A DNA stretch of 64,000 nucleotides from positions 1 to 64,000 of the forward strand of contig NZ_KB899280.1 in NCBI RefSeq assembly GCF_000378145.1, given 5' to 3'. Made by a program: the position numbers and the translations under genes. This document shows, piece by piece, positions 14,778-23,774 of the stretch. The DNA is from Saccharibacillus kuerlensis DSM 22868 (GTDB taxonomy: Bacteria; Bacillota; Bacilli; Paenibacillales; Paenibacillaceae). Positions within the stretch are counted from its first letter, which is position 1, and every line of letters begins with the position of its first letter. The notes beneath the pieces were generated by a model, which was not told the DNA's origin, searched no databases, and saw only the letters and a program-made list of their open reading frames with translations.

Positions 14778-15332
14778 ATGACCAACGAGCAGCCCAATGA
14801 TTGGCCGGTCTGGGCGACGGAATCGGTAGAGATCAAGTCTGCCGATCCAGCGTGGGTGGAAAAAGGAAAAGCGGAAGCTGCACGTCTGCGCGAACTTCTG
14901 GCTTCTTACGGCGTGAGCGAAGTTGAGCATATCGGAAGCACCTCCATTCCCGGTCTGCCGGCCAAACCAATTCTCGATCTGATGGCGCAAATTCCGTCTT
15001 ATGCACAACTGGAGGTCGTCATTCAACATTTAAGTGAGGAGGATTGGCATTACGTCCCAGCCGAGTTGGACGGACACGAATGGCGCCGTTTTTTCGTCAA
15101 AGTGGAGAATGATCGGCGCAAATGCCATCTTCATCTGATCCAGGAGCATGAAGAACGCTGGCACGTCCAACTTCGTTTTCGAGACGTCTTGCGGCAGCGG
15201 CCGGATCTTGTTGGAGAGTACGCGCAGCTGAAAATGGAATTGGCAGAACGCTACCGGGACGACCGGGAAGCTTATACACAGGCGAAAAGCGTGTTTATCG
15301 GACGCGTACTGGCAGATGGGGAAGTCATGTGA
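14778..15332 (+). CDS. GrpB family (UPF0157) nucleotidyltransferase-like protein
   Basis: The 184-residue protein carries YGVSEVEHIGSTSIPGLPAKPILDLM in two adjoining blocks (EHIGSTSIPGLPAKPILDL is the family signature), then HLHLIQEHEERWHVQLRFRD. GrpB proteins have a nucleotidyltransferase fold with an unknown reaction. ATG 14778 follows AAAGGAGC; an upstream ATG at 14745 has none. Genes from here to 20411 lie on one strand with short gaps. Confidence 0.88.
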   Translation: MTNEQPNDWPVWATESVEIKSADPAWVEKGKAEAARLRELLASYGVSEVEHIGSTSIPGLPAKPILDLMAQIPSYAQLEVVIQHLSEEDWHYVPAELDGHEWRRFFVKVENDRRKCHLHLIQEHEERWHVQLRFRDVLRQRPDLVGEYAQLKMELAERYRDDREAYTQAKSVFIGRVLADGEVM

Positions 15333-15347
15333 GAAAGGGAGTAGACG

Positions 15348-16190
15348 ATGCAGAACATTAACTTTCCGCTGTTACCTTCTTCCGAACAAGTTGAAGCGAT
15401 CGAAAAGTCCGAGATCGACTATATGACCGACCGAATGCTGGCGATTCAGGGCAGACCCGGCAATCCCGAAGGCGTGGAGATCCGGAACTTCGGCAGCGCC
15501 GCCGCCTTTACGAGCAGGACGATGCCCTGGCCTTCTTTTAATACAGTCAAAGGTCTGACAGACGCACATATGGATGATCTGGAATCCATTCTGGAATTCT
15601 ACCAAAGCCGAGGCCGTAAAGCCCAATTGGAAATCGTGCCTTCGCGAGTAGGAACAGACTTCCTAAAACGAATGGTCGAACTGGGATTGTACGAATCAGG
15701 CTTCCATTGTTCGTTAATTACCGCACCGTCGGAATTTCTTCAAAGTGTTGGCAGGAGAACGGAGACCGATAAGAACAACATTGTTGTCCGAGAAATCGGT
15801 CCGGATGAATTCGAACTGTACGCGATGCTGCACTGTCGGGGCACAGGACTGCCGGATAACGGCATTCCCCACGTCAAACGCAACAATGAAGTGCTGTATA
15901 GTCGGAAAGGCTGGACGTTTTATATAGCCGAGTTGGACGGAACCCCTGCCGCAGCGGCTGTACTGTTCGAACGCGAGCGCACGGCTTCTCTGACATTTGC
16001 CGCGACGCTGCCGGAATTTCGGGGATATGGCCTGCATAGCAAACTGCTGGAGCATCGAATATCGGAAGCGTTTACCCGGAACTGCGAATGGGTGGTGGGA
16101 CAATGCGCGTTTCTGTCGCAGAGCCACCGCAATATGGAACGCGCCGGCATGAAGTTGGGATACATACGCACAGCCTGGACTCAGCTTTAA
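15348..16190 (+). CDS. GNAT acetyltransferase with N-terminal extension, 280 residues
   Basis: The GNAT core is in the C-terminal half: WTFYIAELDGTPAAAAVLFE, then LTFAATLPEFRGYGLHSKLL (acetyl-CoA loop) and QSHRNMERAGMKLGYIRT. The N-terminal 140 residues (with AAAFTSRTMPWPSFNTV and LEIVPSRVGTDFLKRM) resemble the degenerate first domain of two-domain GNATs. ATG 15348 follows AAAGGGAG, 15 bases after the GrpB stop. The substrate is unknown. Confidence 0.8.
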   Translation: MQNINFPLLPSSEQVEAIEKSEIDYMTDRMLAIQGRPGNPEGVEIRNFGSAAAFTSRTMPWPSFNTVKGLTDAHMDDLESILEFYQSRGRKAQLEIVPSRVGTDFLKRMVELGLYESGFHCSLITAPSEFLQSVGRRTETDKNNIVVREIGPDEFELYAMLHCRGTGLPDNGIPHVKRNNEVLYSRKGWTFYIAELDGTPAAAAVLFERERTASLTFAATLPEFRGYGLHSKLLEHRISEAFTRNCEWVVGQCAFLSQSHRNMERAGMKLGYIRTAWTQL

Positions 16191-16237
16191 GCTAAGGGTA
16201 GCAAGAGGATATTAAATAAAACAGGAGGCGAACAGCA

Positions 16238-16636
16238 GTGGATTTTGTTTATCGGGAAGATCGGGAGATTTCTCCGGAAGAAGTATCCGCCGTATTTCAG
16301 AAGTCGGGCATTAAGCGTCCGTACGAGGATTTGCAGCGGATCGGGCGCATGATCGCGGCAGCGGATATCGTCATTACAGCTTGGGATAACGGGAAGATGA
16401 TCGGAATTGCACGGGCTCTGACGGATTATGCTTACTGCTGCTACTTGTCCGATCTGGCAGTGGATTTGGCTTACCAGGGAAGCGGAATCGGCCGCCGTCT
16501 GATTGAAGAAGTTCGGACGAGGATTGGAGAGGAATGCTCGCTGGTCCTGCTGTCCGCTCCCGGTGCAGTAGACTATTATCCTAAAGTGGGATTCGAACGT
16601 ACGGATAAAGCTTTTATTATTGCGAGGCAGAAGTAG
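16238..16636 (+). CDS. GNAT N-acetyltransferase, 132 residues
   Basis: GTG 16238 follows ACAGGAGGCG. The compact protein contains TAWDNGKMIGIARALTDYAY, CCYLSDLAVDLAYQGSGIGR (acetyl-CoA loop) and VDYYPKVGFERTDKAF, the plan of small GNATs close to the YjdJ/ElaA type. The acetyl acceptor is unknown. A GNAT remnant lies directly after it. Confidence 0.85.
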   Translation: MDFVYREDREISPEEVSAVFQKSGIKRPYEDLQRIGRMIAAADIVITAWDNGKMIGIARALTDYAYCCYLSDLAVDLAYQGSGIGRRLIEEVRTRIGEECSLVLLSAPGAVDYYPKVGFERTDKAFIIARQK

Positions 16637-16679
16637 GTTGTTTCTGCCAGACGGGGAGGGGATGGCTGCCTGTGAGCGA

Positions 16680-16886
16680 TCATCGGTGGTAGGAATAGGA
16701 GTAGGACTTTTCGCCGATTACGGAGCCGCGCAGGTCCTGTACGCCCGGCGCGGCTATATTCCTGACGGAAAAGGCGTTTATACTGGAGACCGTTATGCGC
16801 ACTACGGCGACACCGTTACGATAGACGACAATTTGGTCTTGTATTTGACTAAAAAGCTGGATGCTCATAATGAGGAAGAAGGGTAA
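16680..16886 (+). pseudogene. C-terminal remnant of a second GNAT gene
   Basis: From about 16680 the forward frame reads SSVVGIGVGLFADYGAAQVL, YARRGYIPDGKGV and DDNLVLYLTKKL, the C-terminal half of a GNAT of the type with IGVGLYADYGAAQRLY. The N-terminal acetyl-CoA half is missing, and the frame upstream runs into the 3' end of the preceding GNAT. No plausible ribosome site precedes it, so it is a truncated copy. Confidence 0.7.
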
Positions 16887-16936
16887 AGACTAAACGGTGC
16901 AGGATAGAAGTATGAATCGTTAAGGGAGGTAGAGCC

Positions 16937-17329
16937 ATGCTGCGACAAATCCTATTTGCGGCAGGAATCGGATGCACGGTGCTGATGAGCGGCTGTACCG
17001 GACAAGATACGGCCAGTACCCAAATGAGCGTATCCAGTATGCCGACCGCTTCTGAAGTTCTTCTGATAAATCCGAAAGCTAATCTTTTTCAATACGAAAG
17101 CACTGTATACGAAGCCGGTGTACCGTGGGTAGACAAACTTGAACTAACTCGCGGCGAACGTTTGACCAAAGTGCTTCGTCAGAACAAAAACGGCGATTCG
17201 TTCAGAGACGGCGACGCTACCAAGTTGAAGAAAGGCACAGCGATTTATCGTGCCAAAGAACATGTAGACGTGCTAATCGCAGACACATCTGACGAAGAGA
17301 TTCGGTTTTTACTGCTTGCGGAAGGCTAA
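16937..17329 (+). CDS. Small lipoprotein, unknown
   Basis: ATG 16937 follows AAGGGAGGT. A signal peptide of about 18 residues ends with lipobox LMSGC, so the mature protein would be lipid-anchored on the outer face of the membrane. The 110-residue mature part is polar, with ANLFQYESTVYEAGVPWVDK and TAIYRAKEHVDVLIAD. No family was recognised. Of the 199 bases that follow, before 17529, only a short frame 17384-17476 after AGGAGGGAG is visible and it is not convincing. Confidence 0.75.
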   Translation: MLRQILFAAGIGCTVLMSGCTGQDTASTQMSVSSMPTASEVLLINPKANLFQYESTVYEAGVPWVDKLELTRGERLTKVLRQNKNGDSFRDGDATKLKKGTAIYRAKEHVDVLIADTSDEEIRFLLLAEG

Positions 17330-17528
17330 TCCTTATGTCATTTGCACCTTCCTTCAACTCCCGGTAAAGTAGGAGGGAGAAGATTGGGACTGAAATCGTC
17401 CGTCGATCCAAGAAGGCGCGAAGGACCGAAATCAGCCTCCGATTCGACTCGGCAGCACGTTGTTCGTTTGCTTTAAGAAGCGTCCTAAAAACGTCTAAAA
17501 AACCACACGACCGAAAGGTGGAAATCGA

Positions 17529-17882
17529 ATGAGTACAGCTGTTTCCAATCACGTAAGAGGGCTTTTTATTCCGGTTAGCGACATCGAGCGGGCAAGAGAT
17601 TGGTACTGCAGGCTGCTGGGACTGCCGACAGATGGTGAGATTCTGTTCGGACACATCTACGTGCTGCCGATGGAAAATGGGATCAATCTTGTGCTGGACA
17701 GCAAAATTTATGCGCCGGAGCATATTCATAAGGTCCCTGCCGTGCAGTTGGCTTCCAGCAATATTCAGGAGTCCGTGGAGACTGTACGTTCGTTGGGCGT
17801 CGAGCCGGTTACCGAAGTGGAAAACGGTCACTGGTTCAATATCAAAGATCCGGATGGAAATGTGCTGATGATCTGTCAGTAA
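17529..17882 (+). CDS. VOC family (glyoxalase/bleomycin-resistance-like) protein
   Basis: The 117-residue protein holds one VOC domain: GLFIPVSDIERARDWYCRLL at the N-terminus, GINLVLDSKIY in the middle and HWFNIKDPDGNVLMICQ at the end, where a Glu metal ligand would be expected but Gln-stop follows Cys. ATG 17529 follows AAAGGTGGAA. The substrate is unknown. Confidence 0.8.
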   Translation: MSTAVSNHVRGLFIPVSDIERARDWYCRLLGLPTDGEILFGHIYVLPMENGINLVLDSKIYAPEHIHKVPAVQLASSNIQESVETVRSLGVEPVTEVENGHWFNIKDPDGNVLMICQ

Positions 17883-17920
17883 TCCAGCATGAATCGGTAT
17901 CCGAACAGAGGAGTAATAGA

Positions 17921-18274
17921 ATGAAAGATTATATTGTGTCTTACAGCCGGAATGAACGGTATGCGGAAATCGAATATGAATCCTCACCGGAATTCGATTA
18001 TTATTTTCGAGGCAAAATACTTGGGGATACTTTTCCTCCAAGGCTTCGTTGGCTGCTGCAGGAGCATGGCGAACTGGTTCGCGAAGTGGTATTGACCCTG
18101 TTGGACGACGTAGAAGAAGAGATTTCGAAGTACGACTTAAGACTGGAAATATCCGGCGAACGAATCTTCGACTTGGAGCTAAAAGGGGGAGAGCTTACCT
18201 TTTTCACCCGATACGGAGTCAGTGGCGGCTATCTGGAACAGTATCCGTGGGGAGAAGCGGGAGGCAGCGCCTAG
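17921..18274 (+). CDS. Hypothetical protein, 117 residues
   Basis: ATG 17921 follows AGAGGAGTAATAG. The product is acidic, with FPPRLRWLLQEHGELVREVV and VEEEISKYDLRLEISGERIF segments suggesting alternating helix and strand, no signal peptide and no membrane helix. No family was recognised. It lies 38 bases after the VOC gene on the same strand and may be co-transcribed. Confidence 0.6.
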   Translation: MKDYIVSYSRNERYAEIEYESSPEFDYYFRGKILGDTFPPRLRWLLQEHGELVREVVLTLLDDVEEEISKYDLRLEISGERIFDLELKGGELTFFTRYGVSGGYLEQYPWGEAGGSA

Positions 18275-18426
18275 AAGTAAACCGAAAATCAGAGCGTACA
18301 TACAAAAAGGTGAGCAGCAAGATATGGATTGAATAAAAGGGATCGAAGCAGATAGAACGGAATAATAGGACTAATAGCTTGTCTCACTTAAATAGCAGGC
18401 CGATCTTTTCGGAGGAGGAGCACATC

Positions 18427-18933
18427 ATGTCTAAGGAATGGGCAGTTCCTATTCATCTGAGACTTGCGAGCGAGGAAGATGCGCCGTTGATCCATGAGAT
18501 GCAGGTCCGGGCTTTTACGCCTCTAATGGAAACATACCAGGATCATGAGACCAGTCCTGCCAGTCAATCGATCGAGCGGGTATTGGACAGAATCTTGCAG
18601 AGAGAAACGGACTACTATGTGATCAAAAGTGTAGGCCGCGCTGTCGGTGCAATTCGGGTGGTCGCTGTTGACAGTAGGAACGGGAGCTATCGAATCAGTC
18701 CTATCTTTGTGCTGCCGGAGCATCAAGGGAAAGGGATTGCCCGACAGGCTTTTGCCTGGGTCGAACAGAAGTATTACCATGCCGAACGATGGGAACTGGA
18801 GGCAATATTGGAGGAGGATCGCAGCTGCCGACTTTATGAGCAGCTCGGTTATCGTCAGACAGGCGAGCGGAAAATCTTGAATGAACGTATGACGCTCGTT
18901 TTTTATGAGAAGAAAGTGTCGGTTGTTGAATGA
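18427..18933 (+). CDS. GNAT N-acetyltransferase
   Basis: The 168-residue protein has IHLRLASEEDAPLIHEMQVR at the N-terminus, YRISPIFVLPEHQGKGIARQ (acetyl-CoA loop, about residues 80-98) and CRLYEQLGYRQTGERK at the end. ATG 18427 follows GGAGGAGGAG; a TTG at 18379 has no such site. The substrate is unknown. Confidence 0.85.
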   Translation: MSKEWAVPIHLRLASEEDAPLIHEMQVRAFTPLMETYQDHETSPASQSIERVLDRILQRETDYYVIKSVGRAVGAIRVVAVDSRNGSYRISPIFVLPEHQGKGIARQAFAWVEQKYYHAERWELEAILEEDRSCRLYEQLGYRQTGERKILNERMTLVFYEKKVSVVE

Positions 18934-19014
18934 TATTCCGCAGCTGCTTGGCTGTATCGATAAGACCAAAAATTGCAGACTATATGCTGTAGGACCAGAA
19001 AAGGGGCGCTATCC

Positions 19015-19494
19015 ATGGCGATGACCAAAAACGAATTCGAGAACTTTCTGAAAAAAGCCTACGAAGAGCTGAATGCCAAGCAGGATCGCTTTATTGAGAC
19101 GTACGAGGTAAGCCGCTACAGCGAATATTGGATCGATGTTGAAAAGAGTATGCTGGACTTTATCGAAGAAGGGGAAGGGGAAGGGAAATCGGATAAGATC
19201 TCGTTTGAGGTCATCTGTATCGGGACTTGGTCGCCCGCCAACGAAAGCTGGATGTGGGCTTGGGCGCACGAAATTTTCTCCGAAGAGGTTAGGCAGCAGG
19301 CAGCTCGTCTAAAAGAACTGCATGATATAACGGGCAGTCCGGTGTTTGTGGAGAATGTGTTCGACTGCAACGAGGGTGGAGCCATGGAGCTGACAGCCAT
19401 GTCCGTTCAGCATTTGAATGCGATTGGCATGTACCGGATTCCGGGGGATCAGGCGCATCTGTATGTGGCTGTGATGAAGAGGAACGAAGACTGA
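19015..19494 (+). CDS. DUF6882-like hypothetical protein
   Basis: ATG 19015 follows AAAAGGGGCG. The 159-residue protein has a helical N-terminus and the Trp-rich IGTWSPANESWMWAWAHEIF segment seen in the DUF6882 type of unknown proteins, followed by a C-terminal AIGMYRIPGDQAHLYVAVMK. Its stop overlaps the next gene's start by one base (TGATG), which indicates coupled translation with the APH-like kinase. Family named from memory. Confidence 0.55.
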   Translation: MAMTKNEFENFLKKAYEELNAKQDRFIETYEVSRYSEYWIDVEKSMLDFIEEGEGEGKSDKISFEVICIGTWSPANESWMWAWAHEIFSEEVRQQAARLKELHDITGSPVFVENVFDCNEGGAMELTAMSVQHLNAIGMYRIPGDQAHLYVAVMKRNED

Positions 19495-20411
19495 TGCAGC
19501 CGATCACGGAGGATCAGATCCGCCATCTCGCCGCCAAAACGCTTGGTTCCGAACCTGAAGAGCTGCAGCAGATGACCTTCGGTCATCGCAACACGGTATA
19601 CCGCGCAGTTTCCCCGGAACGTTCGATCATTCTGCGCACCAATACGGATCGGACCGTGATGCGCCATACGGCGGATAATATGGCGGATCTGCGTGAACTG
19701 GGCGTTCCGGTTCCTCGTATTCTCGCTTATGACGTCGAAGCTGCAAATCGCCCGTTTGCCTATATGATTCTGGAAGAGATTCCGGGACGCGATCTGCGGG
19801 ACGAATTAGAAGATATGACGGAACAGCAGATGACGGCTGTGGCGGAGAGCATTGTTTCTTTCCAGCGGATGGTACGTCGGCTGCCTCGGGTTGAAGGCTG
19901 CGGCTGGACGCCTATTGGGGAAAAGGCTCCGTTCACTTCCTGGCAGGAACTGATTCGCAGCGAGCGCTCGAAAAACTTCCGCGAAAGCAGCGAGATCGTT
20001 GGCAGCGCCATGCTGAAGCAGTTGGACCGGAAGCTTGAGCAGCTGCATACGTATTTTGCCGAAATCGACCCTGTCTGCTTCCTCGACGATCTGACGATCA
20101 AAAACGTGATTGTGGAACATGGCGAGCTGCGCGGCGTGATCGATTTCGATGTGGTCTGTTATGGCGATCCCCTATACTTTATCGCGCTGACACAAACGGC
20201 GATCTTGTGCGATGTCGGCGAACACCGGTTGTTTTATGCCAAAGAGCTATGCCGGGCGATGGGACTGGATGATGAGCAGCGGCGGATTGTCGATATCTAC
20301 TCCGCGCTGTTAGCCGGATCGTTTCTCGCTTACTCCAGACAGAACGGCGACGCGGAAGCGGAACAGAGACTTTTGAAAAATATGGAAAAATGGCTGACCG
20401 AACAGAGTTGA
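19494..20411 (+). CDS. Aminoglycoside phosphotransferase-like kinase
   Basis: The 305-residue protein follows the APH plan: MTFGHRNTVYRAVSPERSII (N-lobe), PFAYMILEEIPGRDLRDEL (hinge), CFLDDLTIKNVIVEHGELRG (catalytic loop) and VIDFDVVCYGDPLYFIALT (Mg-binding DFD). The catalytic HGDxxxxN is changed to LDDLTIKN: His is lost, the second Asp and the Asn are kept. Such kinases act on diverse small alcohols, and drug resistance cannot be claimed. The start overlaps the upstream stop by one base. Confidence 0.8.
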   Translation: MQPITEDQIRHLAAKTLGSEPEELQQMTFGHRNTVYRAVSPERSIILRTNTDRTVMRHTADNMADLRELGVPVPRILAYDVEAANRPFAYMILEEIPGRDLRDELEDMTEQQMTAVAESIVSFQRMVRRLPRVEGCGWTPIGEKAPFTSWQELIRSERSKNFRESSEIVGSAMLKQLDRKLEQLHTYFAEIDPVCFLDDLTIKNVIVEHGELRGVIDFDVVCYGDPLYFIALTQTAILCDVGEHRLFYAKELCRAMGLDDEQRRIVDIYSALLAGSFLAYSRQNGDAEAEQRLLKNMEKWLTEQS

Positions 20412-20797
20412 CCGAGTCTTACTTAGGGACTGGAACTTAGGGACCGGAACTTAGACTAGACAGACTATAACCAGACCAGACCGAGCTTCTTTGGGTATTT
20501 CCCGAGAGGCTTTTTTTCTTTCTTTCGATTGATCTAACCTTTATCCCGGCTCTGCGTTTATTTATTGAAGAAGCAGATTTTTAAGGGCAGCGATGGGAAA
20601 AGATATCAAAATACGGTAAAGTCTTGGTCTCGGTGGACTGCATATTGGGTCTCGATGAGTACGAAATAAAAGAATGTACCTGTACCTTTTATTTTAAGCA
20701 GGATGAACAAAATCAATGGCGAATTGTTTTTATTGATTACGTTTTGTGTGGGGTAGGCGCCGTGACTTCGAAAAAGGTATTCATAAGGAGGAGAATC
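20412..20797 (+). other. Intergenic region with terminator and a possible gene remnant
   Basis: Just after the kinase gene is a 14-base imperfect tandem repeat (CTTAGGGACTGGAA / CTTAGGGACCGGAA, 20422-20449), then the terminator at 20483. From about 20609 a forward frame encodes CILGLDEYEIKECTCTFYFK and DEQNQWRIVFIDYVL, which looks like the end of a small secreted or regulatory protein and runs in frame into the next gene. It lacks a start signal and is probably debris. Confidence 0.35.
20483..20518 (+). terminator. Intrinsic terminator
   Basis: GAGCTTCTTTGGG pairs imperfectly with CCCGAGAGGCTTT, and a run of seven T follows. Confidence 0.65.
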
Positions 20798-22660
20798 ATG
20801 CTCGCTTATCATCGATTGAGGGAAGCGATCCTGCAGGTGGAGCAGCGTCCGGAAGGCTTGGCCGGAGCTGTGATTACGCCGGAGAAGTTGGCCGAAATTT
20901 GCTCTTCAGAGCGCTTTGCCGGACTGCTGGGAGAGATCCGCCGTGAAGCTGAAGCCGGTCTGGATGACCCTCTGCCGGAGCTGGATTTTGCTCTTTTCCA
21001 GACCTTCCACGAGCAGGGCACCCGTCTGGAATACGAACGCCCGTACTTCAATAGGCGTGCCCGCTTATTGGCGCTGACGCTGGCTCTTCTGATCGACGAA
21101 GATGAGAAGTACATTGTCCCGCTGGAGAGAACAGTCTGGGACATCTGCGCCGAATTCAGTTGGGCGATCCCGGCACACCTGCCGTATGCAGATGCTCATG
21201 CCGACACCGAAGAGATGCTGCCGCCCGATCGAATCGTCGATCTGTTTGCTGCCGAAACGGCACATGCACTGGCCGAAATGCTGCTGCTGGTAGGAGATCG
21301 TCTCCATCCGTGGATCTCGCAGCGGATATACAGCGAAGTTGAACGCCGGATTTTCGAACCGGTTTTCCGCAGCGAACGCCCATTTTTTTGGTTCTCTGCG
21401 GATCACAACTGGTCTGCTGTCTGCGCCGGTGCGGTCGGCATGGCGGCTCTGCTGTTGGTCGAAGATCGGGAACGCCTATCCTGGATGCAGGCCAGAATTG
21501 TAGATGCGATGGAGAGCTTCCTGTCGGGCTATGGCGACGACGGCTGCTGCATGGAAGGGGCCGGATACTGGACGTACGGCTTTGGTTATTACGTGTATTG
21601 GGCTGAAATGCTGCATGCTTACACCGGCGGAGAGCTCGACCTGCTGCAGAATGCCAAAGTTCGGCGTATTGCCGATTATGCCGGTGTCGTTTCCCTAACA
21701 GAACCCGCCTGCATCAACTTTTCGGACTGCTCGCCGACGAATTTGCTGCATTCCGGCTTGTTAAGCAGACTACGTAATCGAATCGGCGCTTCCGCGCCTT
21801 CTGTGCCGTTCCCGCCGTCTTTTCACGATGATAAGTGTTACCGCTGGCCGCATCAGGTGCGGAACCTGCTGTGGACCGATGAAACTTCTGCGGAAGGAGA
21901 AAATCCCGCCGGTACCGTTCGTTTTCCGGATGCAGGATGGGTGATCGACAAATGCCATACTTCAGCGGGCTTGTTTGCTTTCTCAGCCAAGGGAGGCAGT
22001 AACGACGAGCCGCACAATCATAATGACTTGGGGCACTTTATTCTCCATGCCGCAGGAGAGACGCTGCTGTCCGATCTTGGGCCGGGTGTGTATACGCAGG
22101 ACTATTTCGGTCCCAATCGTTATCAGCACCTTCATACCTCTTCGCTCGGTCATTCGGTGCCGGTCATTAACGGCCATGCCCAAGAAGGCGGACCTCAATA
22201 TCGAGCCGTGATTCTGCGCAGCGAAAACGATGGGGATCAAGTGTATTTCGATTTGGATCTTACACAAGCTTATGGAGAAACGGCGGGACTGGATTCTTTT
22301 AAACGACACTTTATTTGGACCTGTCATGAGGAAGAAGCTTCGGCTTCATTGGAAGTGAAAGACGTATTCGAATTCCGGGATGGTGATGAACAGGGCATGC
22401 CCAACCGTATCACCGAGCATCTGATCAGCCTGCATCGTCCCGACACAACAGACGGAACGGTAATCTGGCGGGGAGAAAAAGGCAGAGTGGAGCTGCTGTT
22501 CGATTCATCCGTATTTGAAGTGGAAATCGAGGAATTGGACAGTCATGCTCATCTGGGCGAAGATTTGAAAGTGTACCGAACGGCGTTGGTCGCAGTGGAG
22601 CTGCCGCAGACATTTGTCGGAGAATGGACGCTGCGCTGTTCGGCAGGGCAGGAAGGATAA
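20798..22660 (+). CDS. Heparinase II/III-family polysaccharide lyase-like protein
   Basis: ATG 20798 follows ATAAGGAGGAG and gives 620 residues without a signal peptide, so it acts in the cytoplasm. The first half is an alpha/alpha toroid (GAGYWTYGFGYYVYWAEML is typical). The second half is the heparinase II/III C-terminal domain, with HNHNDLGHFILHAAGETLLS, DLGPGVYTQDYFGPNRY and HTSSLGHSVPVINGHAQ. His and Tyr of these blocks are the expected catalytic and metal residues. It probably cleaves an imported uronic-acid-containing oligosaccharide. It ends 23 bases before the aldo/keto reductase gene, so both may share an operon. Confidence 0.85.
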   Translation: MLAYHRLREAILQVEQRPEGLAGAVITPEKLAEICSSERFAGLLGEIRREAEAGLDDPLPELDFALFQTFHEQGTRLEYERPYFNRRARLLALTLALLIDEDEKYIVPLERTVWDICAEFSWAIPAHLPYADAHADTEEMLPPDRIVDLFAAETAHALAEMLLLVGDRLHPWISQRIYSEVERRIFEPVFRSERPFFWFSADHNWSAVCAGAVGMAALLLVEDRERLSWMQARIVDAMESFLSGYGDDGCCMEGAGYWTYGFGYYVYWAEMLHAYTGGELDLLQNAKVRRIADYAGVVSLTEPACINFSDCSPTNLLHSGLLSRLRNRIGASAPSVPFPPSFHDDKCYRWPHQVRNLLWTDETSAEGENPAGTVRFPDAGWVIDKCHTSAGLFAFSAKGGSNDEPHNHNDLGHFILHAAGETLLSDLGPGVYTQDYFGPNRYQHLHTSSLGHSVPVINGHAQEGGPQYRAVILRSENDGDQVYFDLDLTQAYGETAGLDSFKRHFIWTCHEEEASASLEVKDVFEFRDGDEQGMPNRITEHLISLHRPDTTDGTVIWRGEKGRVELLFDSSVFEVEIEELDSHAHLGEDLKVYRTALVAVELPQTFVGEWTLRCSAGQEG

Positions 22661-22683
22661 CGATACAAACGGAGGCACTTACT

Positions 22684-23670
22684 ATGGAACATGTATATCT
22701 CGGCAGAAGCGGGCTTGAAGTGTCCCGACTCTGCCTCGGCACGATGACTTACGGAGATTGGGATATGGATGAGCGCAGCTCACTGGATATTCTGGCACGT
22801 ATTTTGGACGCGGGAATCACGTTTCTCGATACGGCGGATACTTACGGCAAAGGCACCAGCGAGGAGATCATCGGCAAAGCGGTCAAGGGAAAACGGGATG
22901 ATGTCATTCTGGCGACCAAGTTCAAAGTCCGTACAGCCGAAGGACCAAATGGAGAAGGCGCGAGCCGGCACCGGATTATGCGTCAGGTCGAAGCAAGCCT
23001 CAAGCGTCTGGGCACGGATTATATCGATCTGTACCAGGTACACCGTCCCGACCCGAATACACCGATCGACGAGACGCTGCGGGCGCTCGACGACTTAGTG
23101 CGGCAGGGTAAGGTTCGCTACATCGGCTGTTCCAACTTCGAAGCATGGCGCATGATCGAATCGCTCTGGACGAGTGAGAAGATGAACCTGGAACGTTTTG
23201 TCACGAATCAGTTGAACTATAGTCTGCTTGAACGCTACAGCGAACAGGAAATTCTTCCGGCGGCCGAGCGTCACGGAATTGCGACGCTGGCCTATTCGCC
23301 GCTTGCGGGAGGCTGGCTGTCCGGCAAGTACCGAGAGGGACAGCCGCTGCCGCAGAATTCCCGTGGAGAAGCGCTGAATCTGGATCATCCGGCAAACAAG
23401 GCCAAGCTGAATACCGTCGAACGTCTGGCACAGCTGGCCGAAGCCAAAGGCGTTACTCTGAGTCAATTTTCGTTGGCTTGGCTGATGCGCCGGACAGACG
23501 TCATTCCGATCGTTGGCATCCGCAATGAACGTCAGCTTGAAGATAATTTGCAGGCCCTCGAAGTCAGGTTGACGGAGGACGAACTTCGTGCGGTCGACGA
23601 GATTGTAGCGAGTCCGTACCGCGATTATTCGAAAGACGGCAGCTTTACACTGACCAAAATTTCGCTGTAG
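22684..23670 (+). CDS. Aldo/keto reductase
   Basis: ATG 22684 follows ACGGAGGCAC. The 328-residue TIM barrel has the catalytic Asp and Tyr in TFLDTADTYGKG (about residues 49 and 54), Lys in ILATKFK (about 79) and His in LYQVHRPD. The NADPH-binding end is IVGIRNERQLEDNL. It is of the YhdN/IolS-like type reducing aldehydes or sugars; the substrate is unknown. It is close behind the lyase gene and may process its products. Confidence 0.9.
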   Translation: MEHVYLGRSGLEVSRLCLGTMTYGDWDMDERSSLDILARILDAGITFLDTADTYGKGTSEEIIGKAVKGKRDDVILATKFKVRTAEGPNGEGASRHRIMRQVEASLKRLGTDYIDLYQVHRPDPNTPIDETLRALDDLVRQGKVRYIGCSNFEAWRMIESLWTSEKMNLERFVTNQLNYSLLERYSEQEILPAAERHGIATLAYSPLAGGWLSGKYREGQPLPQNSRGEALNLDHPANKAKLNTVERLAQLAEAKGVTLSQFSLAWLMRRTDVIPIVGIRNERQLEDNLQALEVRLTEDELRAVDEIVASPYRDYSKDGSFTLTKISL

Positions 23671-23676
23671 GCATTT

Positions 23677-23706
23677 TTGAGACTAAGGGTGCTGAGATGG
23701 TATAAT
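23677..23706 (+). promoter_or_regulatory. Sigma-A promoter of the Hfq-like gene
   Basis: TTGAGA (23677-23682), 18 bases, TATAAT (23701-23706). The predicted start near 23713 gives a leader of about 60 bases before ATG 23775. Confidence 0.65.
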
Positions 23707-23774
23707 GACGAAGAAACGTTTTGATTCGATCAAAACGTAGTTTTAATCCCATTAACATAGAGAGAGGGATCATC

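Noticed and set aside
17217-18041. Minus-strand frame of 274 codons covering the VOC gene
   Set aside because: Shadow of the VOC and hypothetical genes; product has no recognisable domain.
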